Source of the DNA: Duganella sp. Leaf126 | GTDB taxonomy: Bacteria > Pseudomonadota > Gammaproteobacteria > Burkholderiales > Burkholderiaceae_D | Direction of reading: 5' to 3' | DNA: 64,000 bases | NCBI RefSeq assembly: GCF_001423125.1 | Contig: NZ_LMNW01000012.1 | Span: forward strand, 434,656-498,655 | Shown here: piece by piece, positions 36,152-44,882 of the stretch | Numbering within the stretch: position 1 is the first letter of the stretch | Layout of the letters: every line of letters begins with the position of its first letter | Notes under the pieces: model-generated | Told to the model about the DNA's origin: nothing | Seen by the model: the letters and a program-made list of their open reading frames with translations, nothing else | Database searches by the model: none | Translations under genes and position numbers: made by a program

Positions 36152-37627
36152 ATGGAAGCCTTTTCACTCGACGATCCGCCCGGTCTCTCCACGCTGGCGC
36201 CGCAGCGCCGCGCCGTGCCGAACGATCCGGCCAACCCCGCCAACCCCGCCGATAGCGCCTACCTTGCCGACCGCATCGCCATGCGCCTGGGCAGCGCCCG
36301 GTTCCGCCGCGATTACGGCTTGCGCTATGCCTACCTGGCTGGTGCCATGTACCGCGGCATCGCGTCACCGCAGCTGGTGGTGGCGATGGGGCGGGCCGGC
36401 ATGCTCGGTTTTCTGGGCACGGGCGGCATGAGTCTGGACCAGATCCGCGCCGATGTCGCCACCATCCGCAGCCAGCTGGCGCCGCACCAGGCCTGGGGAA
36501 TGAACCTGATCGCCCAGGTCGCCGACGACGCCATGGAGCGTGCCACCGTGGCGCTGTACCTGGAACTGGGCGTGTGCGCCATCGAAGCATCGGCCTTCAT
36601 GCAGGTCACGCCGGCGCTGGTGCACTTCCGGCTGCAAGGCCTGGTGCAGCAGCCCGATGGCACGGTCATCTGCCGCAACAAGATACTGGCCAAGCTGTCG
36701 CGTCCCGAAGTGGCGCGCGAATTCATGCAGCCGGCGCCCGAGCGCCTCGTCGCCCGCCTGCTGGCGGAAGGACTGGTGACCGAGCAGCAGGCGCAGCTGG
36801 CGCGCAGCGTAAGCATGGCCAGCGACATCTGCGTGGAAGCCGATTCCGGCGGCCACACCGACCAGGGCGTGGCGCTGGTGCTGCTGTCGGCCATCCAGCG
36901 GCTGCGCCACGAACTCGGATGCGACCCGCAAGCGCTGCGCGTGGGGCTGGCCGGCGGCATCGGCACGCCGGAGGCGGTGGCGGCAGCCTTCATCATGGGC
37001 GCCGATTTCGTGCTGACCGGGTCCATCAACCAGTGCACGGTGGAGGCAGGCACCAACGACGTGGTCAAGGACCTGCTGCAGGATATCGACATCCAGGACA
37101 CGGCCTATGCCCCGGCCGGCGACATGTTCGAGATGGGCGCGCAGGTGCAGGTGCTGCGCAAGGGCGTATTTTTTCCGGCGCGCGCCAACCGCCTGTACAT
37201 GCTCTACAACCAGTACGAGTCGCTCGACGAGTTGCCGCCCGCCGTGCGCGCACAGCTCGAAGAAAAATACTTCCGCAAACCGCTGACCGACGTCTGGCGC
37301 GAGACGCGCGATTTCCTGGCCGGGTGCGGGCGCCAGGACGAACTCGCCAAGGCCGAGGCCAGCGCCAAGCACAAGATGGCGCTGGTGTTCCGCTGGTACT
37401 TCGGTCACTCGATGCGGGTGGCCATCACCGGCGACACGGCCCACCGCGTCGACTACCAGATCCACACCGGCCCGGCGCTCGGCGCCTTCAACCGCTATGT
37501 CAAGGGCACCGCGCTGGAGAACTGGCGCGCCCGTCACGTCGACCGCATCGGCCGCCAGCTGATGACCGATGCCGGCGCCCTGATGCTCGCGCGTCTGACC
37601 GCGCTCACTGCCGAACAAGGAACATGA
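36152..37627 (+). CDS. Trans-acting enoyl reductase (PfaD/PksE-ER type)
   Basis: A 491-residue FMN-dependent enoyl reductase of the PfaD family, which in trans-AT polyketide systems reduces enoyl-ACP intermediates. Typical are GMSLDQIRADV, WGMNLIAQ, EADSGGHTDQGVALVLLSAI, GLAGGIGTPEAVAAAFIMGADFV in two adjoining blocks, and the tail DYQIHTGPALGAFN. In many systems (PksE) this domain is fused to an acyltransferase; here the acyltransferase is separate (39647). ATG 36152 has CAGGAG seven bases upstream. First gene of a tight operon: its TGA overlaps the next ATG. Confidence 0.93.
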   Translation: MEAFSLDDPPGLSTLAPQRRAVPNDPANPANPADSAYLADRIAMRLGSARFRRDYGLRYAYLAGAMYRGIASPQLVVAMGRAGMLGFLGTGGMSLDQIRADVATIRSQLAPHQAWGMNLIAQVADDAMERATVALYLELGVCAIEASAFMQVTPALVHFRLQGLVQQPDGTVICRNKILAKLSRPEVAREFMQPAPERLVARLLAEGLVTEQQAQLARSVSMASDICVEADSGGHTDQGVALVLLSAIQRLRHELGCDPQALRVGLAGGIGTPEAVAAAFIMGADFVLTGSINQCTVEAGTNDVVKDLLQDIDIQDTAYAPAGDMFEMGAQVQVLRKGVFFPARANRLYMLYNQYESLDELPPAVRAQLEEKYFRKPLTDVWRETRDFLAGCGRQDELAKAEASAKHKMALVFRWYFGHSMRVAITGDTAHRVDYQIHTGPALGAFNRYVKGTALENWRARHVDRIGRQLMTDAGALMLARLTALTAEQGT

Positions 37628-38880
37628 CCATGCACCATGTCGGAATAGAGGCGATGAACGTCTACGCCGGTACCGCCTGTGTGGATGTGCGGGCGCTGGC
37701 GCGGCATCGCCAGCTCGACCTGGCCCGCTTCGACAATCTGCTGATGCTGGAAAAAACCGTGGCGCTGCCGAACGAAGATCCGGTCACCTTTGCCGTCAAC
37801 GCAGCCAAGCCGCTGATCGATGCGCTTTCGCCGCAAGAGCGGGACCGGATCGAGATGGTCATCACCTGCACCGAGTCCTCGTTCGACTTCGGCAAGTCGC
37901 TCAGCACCTATGTGCACCAGTTGCTGGGACTGAACCGCAACTGCCGCCTGTTCGAGCTGAAAAACGCCTGTTATTCGGGCGTGGCCGGCTTGCAGATGGC
38001 GGTCAACTTCATCCTGGCCCAGACCTCGCCCGGCGCGCGGGTACTGGTGGTGGCCACCGATATCAGCCGTTTCCTGATGGACGACGACACGCACGACCAG
38101 GACTGGTCGTTTGCCGAACCGAGTGGCGGCGCCGGCGCCGTGGCCATGCTGGTCGGCGAAGATCCGCAGGTATTCCGCATCGACGTCGGCGCCAACGGCT
38201 ACTACGGCTACGAGGTGATGGACACCTGCCGCCCGTCGGCCGACAGCGAGGCCGGCGACGCCGACCTGTCGCTGCTGTCCTATCTCGACTGCTGCGAGCA
38301 TGCGTGGCGCGAATACCGCAAGCGCGTGCCCGAGGCCGACTATGCGAATTCGTTTCGCTACCTGGCCTTCCATACCCCGTTCGGCGGCATGGTCAAGGGC
38401 GCGCACCGCAGCCTGATGCGCAAGCTGGCGCCCGCCGGTCCGGCCGAGATAGAGCTGGACTTCACGCGCCGCGTGGCGCCGGGCCTCGATTACTGCCAGC
38501 GGGTGGGCAACACCATGGGTGCGGCGGCCATGGTGTCGCTGGCCAGCACCATCGCCAACGGCCAGTTCGACACGCCGCAACGCGTGGGCTGTTTTTCCTA
38601 CGGGTCCGGCTGCTGCTCGGAATTCTTCAGCGGTGTCGCTACCAGGGAAGGGCAGGCGCGCCTGCGCGCCATGGACATCGGCCGGCGGCTCGAACAGCGC
38701 TACCGGCTGCCGATGGCCGACTACGACGCCATCCTGGCCGCCGGCGGCGTGGTGCGCTTCGGCACCCGCAACGCCACGCTCGATGACCGGTACATACCGG
38801 CGCCCGCGGACGGGCAGGGCGCCACGCTGTTCCTGCGCCGCATCCGCGACTACCACCGGGAGTACGCATGGGCGAACTAG
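37624..38880 (+). CDS. HMG-CoA-synthase-like beta-branching enzyme (PksG type)
   Basis: A 418-residue hydroxymethylglutaryl synthase homologue. In trans-AT polyketide pathways it adds acetyl-ACP to a beta-keto intermediate. The catalytic Cys is C116 in LKNACYSGVAG and the catalytic His lies in FHTPFGGMVKGAH. The Glu of the first third (TCTESSFDFGKS) and the C-terminal GCFSYGSGCCSEFF also match the family. The start ATG overlaps the previous stop (ATGA). Works with the donor ACP (41920), the decarboxylase (42173) and the ECH (38868). Confidence 0.94.
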   Translation: MTMHHVGIEAMNVYAGTACVDVRALARHRQLDLARFDNLLMLEKTVALPNEDPVTFAVNAAKPLIDALSPQERDRIEMVITCTESSFDFGKSLSTYVHQLLGLNRNCRLFELKNACYSGVAGLQMAVNFILAQTSPGARVLVVATDISRFLMDDDTHDQDWSFAEPSGGAGAVAMLVGEDPQVFRIDVGANGYYGYEVMDTCRPSADSEAGDADLSLLSYLDCCEHAWREYRKRVPEADYANSFRYLAFHTPFGGMVKGAHRSLMRKLAPAGPAEIELDFTRRVAPGLDYCQRVGNTMGAAAMVSLASTIANGQFDTPQRVGCFSYGSGCCSEFFSGVATREGQARLRAMDIGRRLEQRYRLPMADYDAILAAGGVVRFGTRNATLDDRYIPAPADGQGATLFLRRIRDYHREYAWAN

Positions 38881-39650
38881 ACCGGGCATACACGAGCGTG
38901 ATCGTGCGCCGCGAGGGCGAGGTGTGCTACCTGCAGCTGCACCGCCCCGACGCCGAAAACGCCATCAACGACGCCATGCTGGCCGAATGCGGGGCAGTGC
39001 TGCGCGACTGCACGGCATGGGCAAAACTGGTGGTGCTGGAAGGACTGCCGCACCTGTTCTGCATGGGCGCCGACCTGCAGGACGCCGCGAAATCGAGGCC
39101 CGACCGCAGTGCCGCAGCGCGCAGCGCCGATGCCTTGTACGGCGTGTGGCTGCAGCTCAAGCGCGGACCCTTCATCAGCATTGCCCACGTCCGCGGCAAG
39201 GTCACCGCAGGCGGCGTCGGCTTCGTCGCCGCCTGCGACCTGGTGCTGTGCGCGGACGACGCCACGTTCGCCTTGCCGGAATTGCTGTTTGGCCTGATGC
39301 CCGCCTGCGTGCTGCCGTTCCTGATCGACCGTGTGGGCAAGGCCCGTGCGCATGCCATGACCGTCATGACGCAGCCGGCTGCCTCGCACCAGGCGCTGGC
39401 CTGGGGACTGGCCGATGCCAGCACCGCCAATAGCGGCAATCTGCTGCGCCAGCATCTGCTGCGCCTGCGGTTGCTGTCGCCCGACGCCATTCGCCGTTAC
39501 AAGCACTACCTGGCCGGCATCGATGGCGCTGTGGAAGCCGCGCGTGCGCAGGCCGTCGCTGCCAATGCCGAACTGTTTTCCGATCCGGCCATGCACGACA
39601 AGCTGGCCCGGTACGCCGCCACCGGCCAATTTCCTTGGGAGGTCGTATGA
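38868..39650 (+). CDS. Enoyl-CoA hydratase family, dehydratase of the beta-branching cassette (ECH1/PksH type)
   Basis: A 260-residue crotonase-fold protein. LEGLPHLFCMGADLQD and HVRGKVTAGGVGFVAACDLVL form the oxyanion hole as in ECH1 proteins that dehydrate the HMG-ACP-like intermediate; the GLP-x-x-FC-x-G pattern is more like PksH than PksI. ECH2, the decarboxylase that normally follows, is not found in the window. Its start lies inside the end of the HMG synthase gene (13-bp overlap), and its TGA overlaps the acyltransferase ATG. Confidence 0.9.
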   Translation: MGELDRAYTSVIVRREGEVCYLQLHRPDAENAINDAMLAECGAVLRDCTAWAKLVVLEGLPHLFCMGADLQDAAKSRPDRSAAARSADALYGVWLQLKRGPFISIAHVRGKVTAGGVGFVAACDLVLCADDATFALPELLFGLMPACVLPFLIDRVGKARAHAMTVMTQPAASHQALAWGLADASTANSGNLLRQHLLRLRLLSPDAIRRYKHYLAGIDGAVEAARAQAVAANAELFSDPAMHDKLARYAATGQFPWEVV

Positions 39651-40708
39651 AAACCTGTTTATTTCCCGGCCAGGGTTCGCAAGCGAAGGGCATGGGCCGT
39701 CAGCTGTTCGACCGCTTTCCCGAACTGACCGCGCAGGCCGACCACGTGCTCGGCTACTCGATCCGCGAACTGTGCGTCGACGATCCGCAGCAGCGCCTCA
39801 AGCAGACCCTGTATACGCAGCCCGCCATCTTCGTGGTCAGCGCCCTGGCGTGGTACGACTACGTGGCCAGCCACGGCAAGCCCGATGCCCTGGCCGGCCA
39901 CAGCCTGGGCGAATTCAATGCCCTGCTGGCTGCCGACGCGTTCAGTTTCGAGACCGGGCTGCGGCTGGTGCGCCGGCGCGCGGAGCTGATGCACGCCGCT
40001 GCCGATGGCGCGATGGCCGCAGTGCTGAACCTGGACCTGGACCGGATCACCGCCATCCTGCACGAGCATGGCCTCGACGCCATCGACATCGCCAACCTCA
40101 ACGCGCCGTCGCAAACCGTGATTTCCGGTGCGCGCGACCAGGTCGCTGCGTTCGCGCCCCTGGCCGAGCAAGCCCACGGCCACGTCGTTCCGCTCAATAC
40201 CAGCGGCGCTTTCCATTCGCGCTACATGGAGCCGGCCCGCCAGCAGTTCGAGGCATTCCTGGCCAGTTTCGATTTCCGTGCGCCGGCAATTCCGGTGATC
40301 GCCAACGTCACCGCGCAACCGTATCAACCGGGCGCGGTGGCCGCCAACCTGGCGCGCCAGATCACGGGGACGGTGCGCTGGCACGAATCGATGGCCTATC
40401 TGCTGGCGCAGGATCCGGGGCAGCAGATGGTGGAGCTGGGCCATGGCGAAGTGCTGACCAATCTGCTCAAGAAAATCCGCAGCGCTGCGCGTCCGGTGCC
40501 GGCCATCGGCAGCCCCGCCACTGCAGGGGAGCGCGTGCGCGCCTGGAACCTGCGGCACCCGGTCGGTACGCGCGTGCGTTCGGCCATGGTGGCCGGGGCC
40601 ACCCTGGCCACGCGTACCGAAGCGGTGGTGCTGTTCCAGCACCGCCCGGCCGTGTACCTGGACGGCTACCAGGGCTATTTCGATCTCGATGAATTGCAGC
40701 CGGTCTGA
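39647..40708 (+). CDS. Trans-acting malonyl-CoA acyltransferase
   Basis: A 353-residue acyltransferase: FPGQGSQAKGMG at the start, active Ser 86 in AGHSLGEFNAL, RRAELMHAA, and GAFHSRYM with the catalytic His. It would load malonyl units onto ACPs in trans. After the domain a tail of about 60 residues (WNLRHPVGTRV, then VYLDGYQGYFDLDEL) resembles the segment that in fused PksE-type proteins joins the AT to the enoyl reductase, pointing to a split AT-ER arrangement here. ATGA overlap with the ECH gene. Confidence 0.93.
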   Translation: MKTCLFPGQGSQAKGMGRQLFDRFPELTAQADHVLGYSIRELCVDDPQQRLKQTLYTQPAIFVVSALAWYDYVASHGKPDALAGHSLGEFNALLAADAFSFETGLRLVRRRAELMHAAADGAMAAVLNLDLDRITAILHEHGLDAIDIANLNAPSQTVISGARDQVAAFAPLAEQAHGHVVPLNTSGAFHSRYMEPARQQFEAFLASFDFRAPAIPVIANVTAQPYQPGAVAANLARQITGTVRWHESMAYLLAQDPGQQMVELGHGEVLTNLLKKIRSAARPVPAIGSPATAGERVRAWNLRHPVGTRVRSAMVAGATLATRTEAVVLFQHRPAVYLDGYQGYFDLDELQPV

Positions 40709-40732
40709 CCCGACGCTGCACAAGGAGCCAAC

Positions 40733-41899
40733 GTGTCTGTGCTAACCGATACCCCCGACGATATCGCCATCATCGGCATGGCGTGCCGCCTGCCCGGCGC
40801 GCCCGATTACGAGGCGTTCTGGCGCGCGCAGCGCGACGGCCGCTTCTGCGTGGACGAAGTGCCGGCCGACCGCTGGCGCTGGCAGCAGTATTATTCTCCA
40901 AGGCGCGAGGACGAGAACAAGACCGTCAGCAAATGGGGCGGTTTCATGGCCGGCGTCGATCTGTTCGACGCCGCGCTGTTCCGCATCTCGCCGCGTGAAG
41001 CGGAGCTGATGGACCCGCAGCAGCGCATCATGTTGGAACTGGCATGGTCGTGTTTCGAGGACGCCGGCTATGCTCCTTCCGGTCTGCGCGGCAGCGACAT
41101 GGGCGTGTACCTGGGCGTATGCAACTTCGATTACAAGATGCAGGTCGAGCGGGCGCCGGCTGCCATCGAAGCGCATATGTCCACCGGCGTGCACACCACG
41201 CTGATCCCCAACCGCATTTCGTACGAGTTTGACCTGCGCGGCCCCAGCATTCCGTTCGACACGGCCTGTTCCAGTTCGCTGGTGGCGCTGGCCGAAGCCG
41301 TGCATGCGCTGCGCCGCGGCGACTGCAAGAGCGCGCTGGTCGGCGGCGTGAGCGTGCTGCTCAACCCCACCCATTTCATCTCGTTCTCAAAGGCTGGCAT
41401 GCTGTCGCCGCGCGGCGTGTGCCGTTCGTTCGACGAAGGCGCGGACGGCTATGTGCGCGGCGAGGGTGCGGGCCTGATCATGCTCAAGCCGCTGCAGCAG
41501 GCGCTGCACGATGGTGACAAGGTCTATGGCCTGGTCAAGGGCGTGGCCGTCAACCACGGCGGCAAGGTGGCCACCGTCACCTCGCCCAATCCGTTCGCCC
41601 AGGCGCGCTGCGTGGAGCTGGCGCTGCGCGATGCCGGGCTGTCGCCTGCCGCCATCCAGTACATCGAAGCGCACGGCACCGGCACGCCCAAGGGCGACCC
41701 GATCGAAATGCATGCGCTGACCCGCGCCTATGCCAGCCAGGCCAAGGCGCACGGCGTGGCGCTGCCGGCCCGCTCGTGCGCGATCGGCAGCGTCAAGACC
41801 AGTATCGGCCACCTGGAGGCGGCTGCCGGCATCGCCGGCATCATCAAGGTCAGGGAAGTGACCTACACCTCGCCCGAAATGGCCGTCATTTCAGCCTAA
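40733..41899 (+). CDS. C-terminally truncated polyketide ketosynthase (KS)
   Basis: A 388-residue type I KS: DIAIIGMACRLPGAPDYEAF at the start, MDPQQRIMLE, catalytic C179 in DTACSSSLVAL, H314 in EAHGTGTPKGDP and H360 in TSIGHLEAAAGIAG. After GIIKV the family resemblance stops abruptly; the last 15 residues (REVTYTSPEMAVISA) are unlike any KS. Missing are the final strands with the NAHV-type motif and every downstream PKS domain. All three catalytic residues remain but the fold is unlikely to be complete. I read this as the remains of a modular synthase gene, or an assembly collapse. It starts 25 bp after the acyltransferase gene, with AAGGAG. Confidence 0.85.
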   Translation: MSVLTDTPDDIAIIGMACRLPGAPDYEAFWRAQRDGRFCVDEVPADRWRWQQYYSPRREDENKTVSKWGGFMAGVDLFDAALFRISPREAELMDPQQRIMLELAWSCFEDAGYAPSGLRGSDMGVYLGVCNFDYKMQVERAPAAIEAHMSTGVHTTLIPNRISYEFDLRGPSIPFDTACSSSLVALAEAVHALRRGDCKSALVGGVSVLLNPTHFISFSKAGMLSPRGVCRSFDEGADGYVRGEGAGLIMLKPLQQALHDGDKVYGLVKGVAVNHGGKVATVTSPNPFAQARCVELALRDAGLSPAAIQYIEAHGTGTPKGDPIEMHALTRAYASQAKAHGVALPARSCAIGSVKTSIGHLEAAAGIAGIIKVREVTYTSPEMAVISA

Positions 41900-41919
41900 T
41901 TCATATGAAAAGGAAATCC

Positions 41920-42183
41920 ATGGACCAGCAAGCGATTGTCGATATTATTGCCGGGCATGCGCGCGAGGTGTTGCCCGATCTGGCCGCAAAGCCGCTGGGC
42001 GCTGCCGACTCGTTGCGCGAACTCGGCGCGAACTCCATCGACCGCGCCGAAATCCTGATGCTGACCACCGCCACGCTGGCCCTGCGCGTGCCGCTGGTGG
42101 CATTGTCGCAGCCGCGTAACATCGGCGAGCTGGCCGAATTGCTGGCCCGGCTGCTGGCCGAACGGAGCGAACGTGTCGCCTGA
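41920..42183 (+). CDS. Acyl carrier protein, donor ACP of the beta-branching cassette
   Basis: An 87-residue ACP. The phosphopantetheine Ser lies in LGANSIDRAEI, the form typical of the free-standing donor ACP (AcpK-like) of HMG-synthase cassettes rather than the LG-x-DS of module ACPs. AAGGA before ATG 41920 supports this start; an in-frame ATG at 41905 would add five basic residues. It lies 20 bp after the truncated KS and overlaps the next gene by 11 bp. Confidence 0.92.
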   Translation: MDQQAIVDIIAGHAREVLPDLAAKPLGAADSLRELGANSIDRAEILMLTTATLALRVPLVALSQPRNIGELAELLARLLAERSERVA

Positions 42184-43432
42184 CGCCGTCGTGACCGGTC
42201 TCGGCGTGGTAACCGCCATCGGCCAGGGCAAGCAGGCGTTCCAGCAAGCGCTGTTCGCAGGGCGCCACGCGTTCGACGTGCTGCGCCGGCCCGGCCGGCA
42301 GCTGCCGGCCGGCGCCGCGCACGACGGCGCGGACGACACGCAGCCGCCGTTCATCGGCGCGGAAATCGCCGACCTGCAGCTGCCGGCGTCCCTGCCGCGC
42401 AAGGGGCTGCGGACCGCCTCGTTGTCGGCCCGCGCGGCCCTGGCAGTGCTGGACGAGGCATGGCGCGAAGCGCGGCTGGACCAGGTCCGGCCCGAACGCA
42501 TCGGCCTGATCGTCGGCGGCAGCAATGTCCAGCAGCGCGAACTGGTGCTGGCGCAGGCCGCGCAGGCCGGCCAGCCGTGGTTCATCGCGCCGGCCTATGG
42601 CCACACGTTTCTCGACAGCGATCTGTGCGGGCTGTGCACCGAGGCGTTCGGCATCCGCGGCTTTGCCTACACGCTGGGTGCGGCGTCCGCCAGCGGCCAG
42701 GTGGCGGTGCTGCAGGCGGTGGAAGCGGTGCGTTCGGGCCAGGCCGATGTCTGCATCGCCCTCGGTGCGCTGACCGACCTGTCGTACTGGGAATTGCAGG
42801 CGCTCAGTTCGATGGGCGCCATGGCGTCGTCCGGCGCGGCCGAAAGCCCGGCAGCAGCGTGCCGGCCCTTCGACCGCGACCGCGCCGGTTTCGTGTACGG
42901 CGAAGCCTGTGGCGCAGTGGTGGTCGAACGTTTCGACCGGGCAGCCGGTTGCGGGCGCAGCGGCGTGCAGCCGTATGCGCGCTGTCTCGGCGGCGCGTTC
43001 AATATGGACGGTAACCGCCACCCCAATCCTTCGCTCGGCGGCGAATGCTCCGCCATCCGCCGCGCGCTGCGCCGCTCGGCGCTGACTGCAGCGCAGATCG
43101 ACTATGTCAATCCGCACGCCAGCGGCTCGCCCATCGGCGACGACACCGAGCTGCTGGCGCTGCGCGAGAGCGGCCTGCTGCACGCCTGCATCAACACCAC
43201 CAAGTCGCTGACCGGTCACGGACTGGCGGCCGCCGGTGCGGTGGAGGTGGTGGCCACGCTGCTGCAGATGCGCGCCGCTCGCGTGCACCCGTGCCGCAAC
43301 CTCGACCATCCCGTACAGGACGGATGGCGCTTCGTGCGCGAGAGCGCGCAGGCGTGCGAGATCCGCCACGCCTTGACGATCAGCATCGGCTTCGGCGGCG
43401 TCAACTCCGCCTTGTGCTGGCAACGCCTGTGA
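42173..43432 (+). CDS. Malonyl-ACP decarboxylase, KS with Cys-to-Ser change (PksF type)
   Basis: A 419-residue ketosynthase homologue with a GTG start. At the active site it reads TLGAASASGQVA, so the catalytic Cys is replaced by Ser (S172). Together with the two His (VNPHASGSPIGDD, TTKSLTGHGLAAAG) this defines the decarboxylating KS-S that turns malonyl-ACP into acetyl-ACP for the HMG synthase. Also typical is CIALGALTDLSYWELQALSSMGAM in two adjoining blocks. The GTG overlaps the ACP gene; GGAG lies upstream. A GTGA overlap leads into the next gene. Confidence 0.92.
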   Translation: MSPDAVVTGLGVVTAIGQGKQAFQQALFAGRHAFDVLRRPGRQLPAGAAHDGADDTQPPFIGAEIADLQLPASLPRKGLRTASLSARAALAVLDEAWREARLDQVRPERIGLIVGGSNVQQRELVLAQAAQAGQPWFIAPAYGHTFLDSDLCGLCTEAFGIRGFAYTLGAASASGQVAVLQAVEAVRSGQADVCIALGALTDLSYWELQALSSMGAMASSGAAESPAAACRPFDRDRAGFVYGEACGAVVVERFDRAAGCGRSGVQPYARCLGGAFNMDGNRHPNPSLGGECSAIRRALRRSALTAAQIDYVNPHASGSPIGDDTELLALRESGLLHACINTTKSLTGHGLAAAGAVEVVATLLQMRAARVHPCRNLDHPVQDGWRFVRESAQACEIRHALTISIGFGGVNSALCWQRL

Positions 43433-43980
43433 GTACGTCCATGTCCGCCCCGCCTTCCGGCCTGCTCGACTATTACCTGCCGCGCTACACGTTCGCCCAC
43501 CGCTACCGCACCGTGGTGCACTGCGGCGACATCGGGCGCGTGTACGACATCGCCCGCAACGTCGACCTCTCGCAGTCGCGCGCGATCGTGCTGCTGTTCC
43601 GGCTGCGTGGTCTGCCGCGCGGGTGCTGGCGCGCGCGCGCGTTTTGCTCGGCGATGCACTGGACCGAACTGGCACAGCGGCGGCCCGCCGAATTCCTGGT
43701 GGCCTACTGGCGCGGCGGCGACGGCAACCGCATCCGCCGCATCGATCACGCCGCGCAGTTCCGCGACGCGCTGCCCGGCGCCTCGCAAAAAGTGGGATTC
43801 GCGTTCCGCTTCCGGCAGCTCGACGCCGGCAGGGTGGAAGTCGCTACCGAAACGCGGGTCTTGTGCATCGGTGCGCGCAGCCGCCTGGCGTTCTTCGGCT
43901 ACTGGTGGCTGATCAAGCCGTTCAGTGGCCTGGTGCGCAAGGAAATCCTGCGCCTGATCCGGCGCGAGGCCGAGTCATGA
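43429..43980 (+). CDS. SRPBCC/DUF2867-like protein, role in cluster unknown
   Basis: A 183-residue soluble protein. The pattern (YTFAHRYRTVVHCGDI early; VLLFRLRGLP; ETRVLCIGARSRLAFFGYWW; IKPFSGLVRKEILRLIRRE at the end) resembles DUF2867-type SRPBCC proteins, a fold that forms a hydrophobic ligand pocket. In this setting it might bind or cyclise a polyketide intermediate, but that is inference. I use the GTG at 43429, which overlaps the previous stop as do most starts in this operon; ATG 43441 is the alternative. Confidence 0.65.
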   Translation: MSTSMSAPPSGLLDYYLPRYTFAHRYRTVVHCGDIGRVYDIARNVDLSQSRAIVLLFRLRGLPRGCWRARAFCSAMHWTELAQRRPAEFLVAYWRGGDGNRIRRIDHAAQFRDALPGASQKVGFAFRFRQLDAGRVEVATETRVLCIGARSRLAFFGYWWLIKPFSGLVRKEILRLIRREAES

Positions 43981-44882
43981 CGGCGGCCCGCACACGACCG
44001 AATGCCATGGTGGTCAAGCTGCCATGGCTGGTGCTGGCGCCGTTGCGGCTGTTCTTCCAGGTGGCCGGCAGGCTGGCGCCGGCGGCGGCGGCCACGGCGT
44101 TCCGCCAGCTGCTGGCGCACACGCCGCGCCGGCGCCTGTCGCCGCGCGAGCAGGATTTTCTCGCTGGCGCCCGGCGGCGCGACTTCGATTGCGGCGATGC
44201 GGTGCTGGCCGGCTACAGCTTCGGCGCCGGTCCCACGGTGCTGCTGGTGCACGGCCTGCAAGGCAGTGCGGCCAGCTTCCGCGCACTGGCGCCGGCGCTG
44301 GCGCAGGCCGGCTATCGCGCGGTGGCGTTCGACGCCATCAACCACGGCAACTCGCCGGCCGGCAGCGCGTTTTCGCAGCGCTCGGTTGCGCACCTGCGCC
44401 AGGTACTGGCGCAGTTGAAGCGTCCCGAACAGGCGTTCCCGCTGCATGCCGTGGTCTGCCACTCGGCCGGCGCCTACCTCGCCATGCTGGCCCTGTACCA
44501 GGCCGATGTGGCAGTGGACAAGTGCGTCTACCTGGCGCCGTATCCCGATATCGCCACCACGCTGCGCACCTTTGCCGACTACCTGTGGCTGCCGCATGCG
44601 GTGGAGCCGCTGCTGCAGCGCTGGTTCGAGGACATCGGCGGCCTGCCGTTTGCACAGCAATCGATGCGCCATTGCCTGCCGCACCACGGCGCCACGCGCA
44701 ACCCTGCCTGCCTGTTCGTGCACGATGCGGACGACCGCCACATTCCGCTGGCGTGCACCGAGGCCACGCTGCGCCACCTGCCGCATGCACGGCTGCACGT
44801 CACCACCGGGCTCGGACATTTTCGCATCCTCAAGGAACCGGGCGTGATCGCCCATATCGTCGATTTTCTCCAACATCCATGA
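43977..44882 (+). CDS. Alpha/beta-hydrolase
   Basis: A 301-residue alpha/beta-hydrolase: LLVHGLQGSAASF forms the oxyanion region, the nucleophile S163 lies in VCHSAGAYLAM (Cys in place of the first Gly of G-x-S-x-G), an Asp in VHDADDRHIP and the His in TGLGHFRIL. The N-terminal 70 residues are an Arg/Ala-rich extension with a hydrophobic stretch (LPWLVLAPLRLFF), perhaps membrane-associated. Possible roles are release of a thioester-bound product or editing; unproved. Coupled by ATGA to both neighbours. Confidence 0.88.
   Translation: MTAARTRPNAMVVKLPWLVLAPLRLFFQVAGRLAPAAAATAFRQLLAHTPRRRLSPREQDFLAGARRRDFDCGDAVLAGYSFGAGPTVLLVHGLQGSAASFRALAPALAQAGYRAVAFDAINHGNSPAGSAFSQRSVAHLRQVLAQLKRPEQAFPLHAVVCHSAGAYLAMLALYQADVAVDKCVYLAPYPDIATTLRTFADYLWLPHAVEPLLQRWFEDIGGLPFAQQSMRHCLPHHGATRNPACLFVHDADDRHIPLACTEATLRHLPHARLHVTTGLGHFRILKEPGVIAHIVDFLQHP

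Noticed and set aside
38868..39650. ECH2 (PksI-type decarboxylase)
   Set aside because: The GLP-x-x-FC-x-G oxyanion pattern matches ECH1 rather than ECH2, and only one crotonase gene is present.
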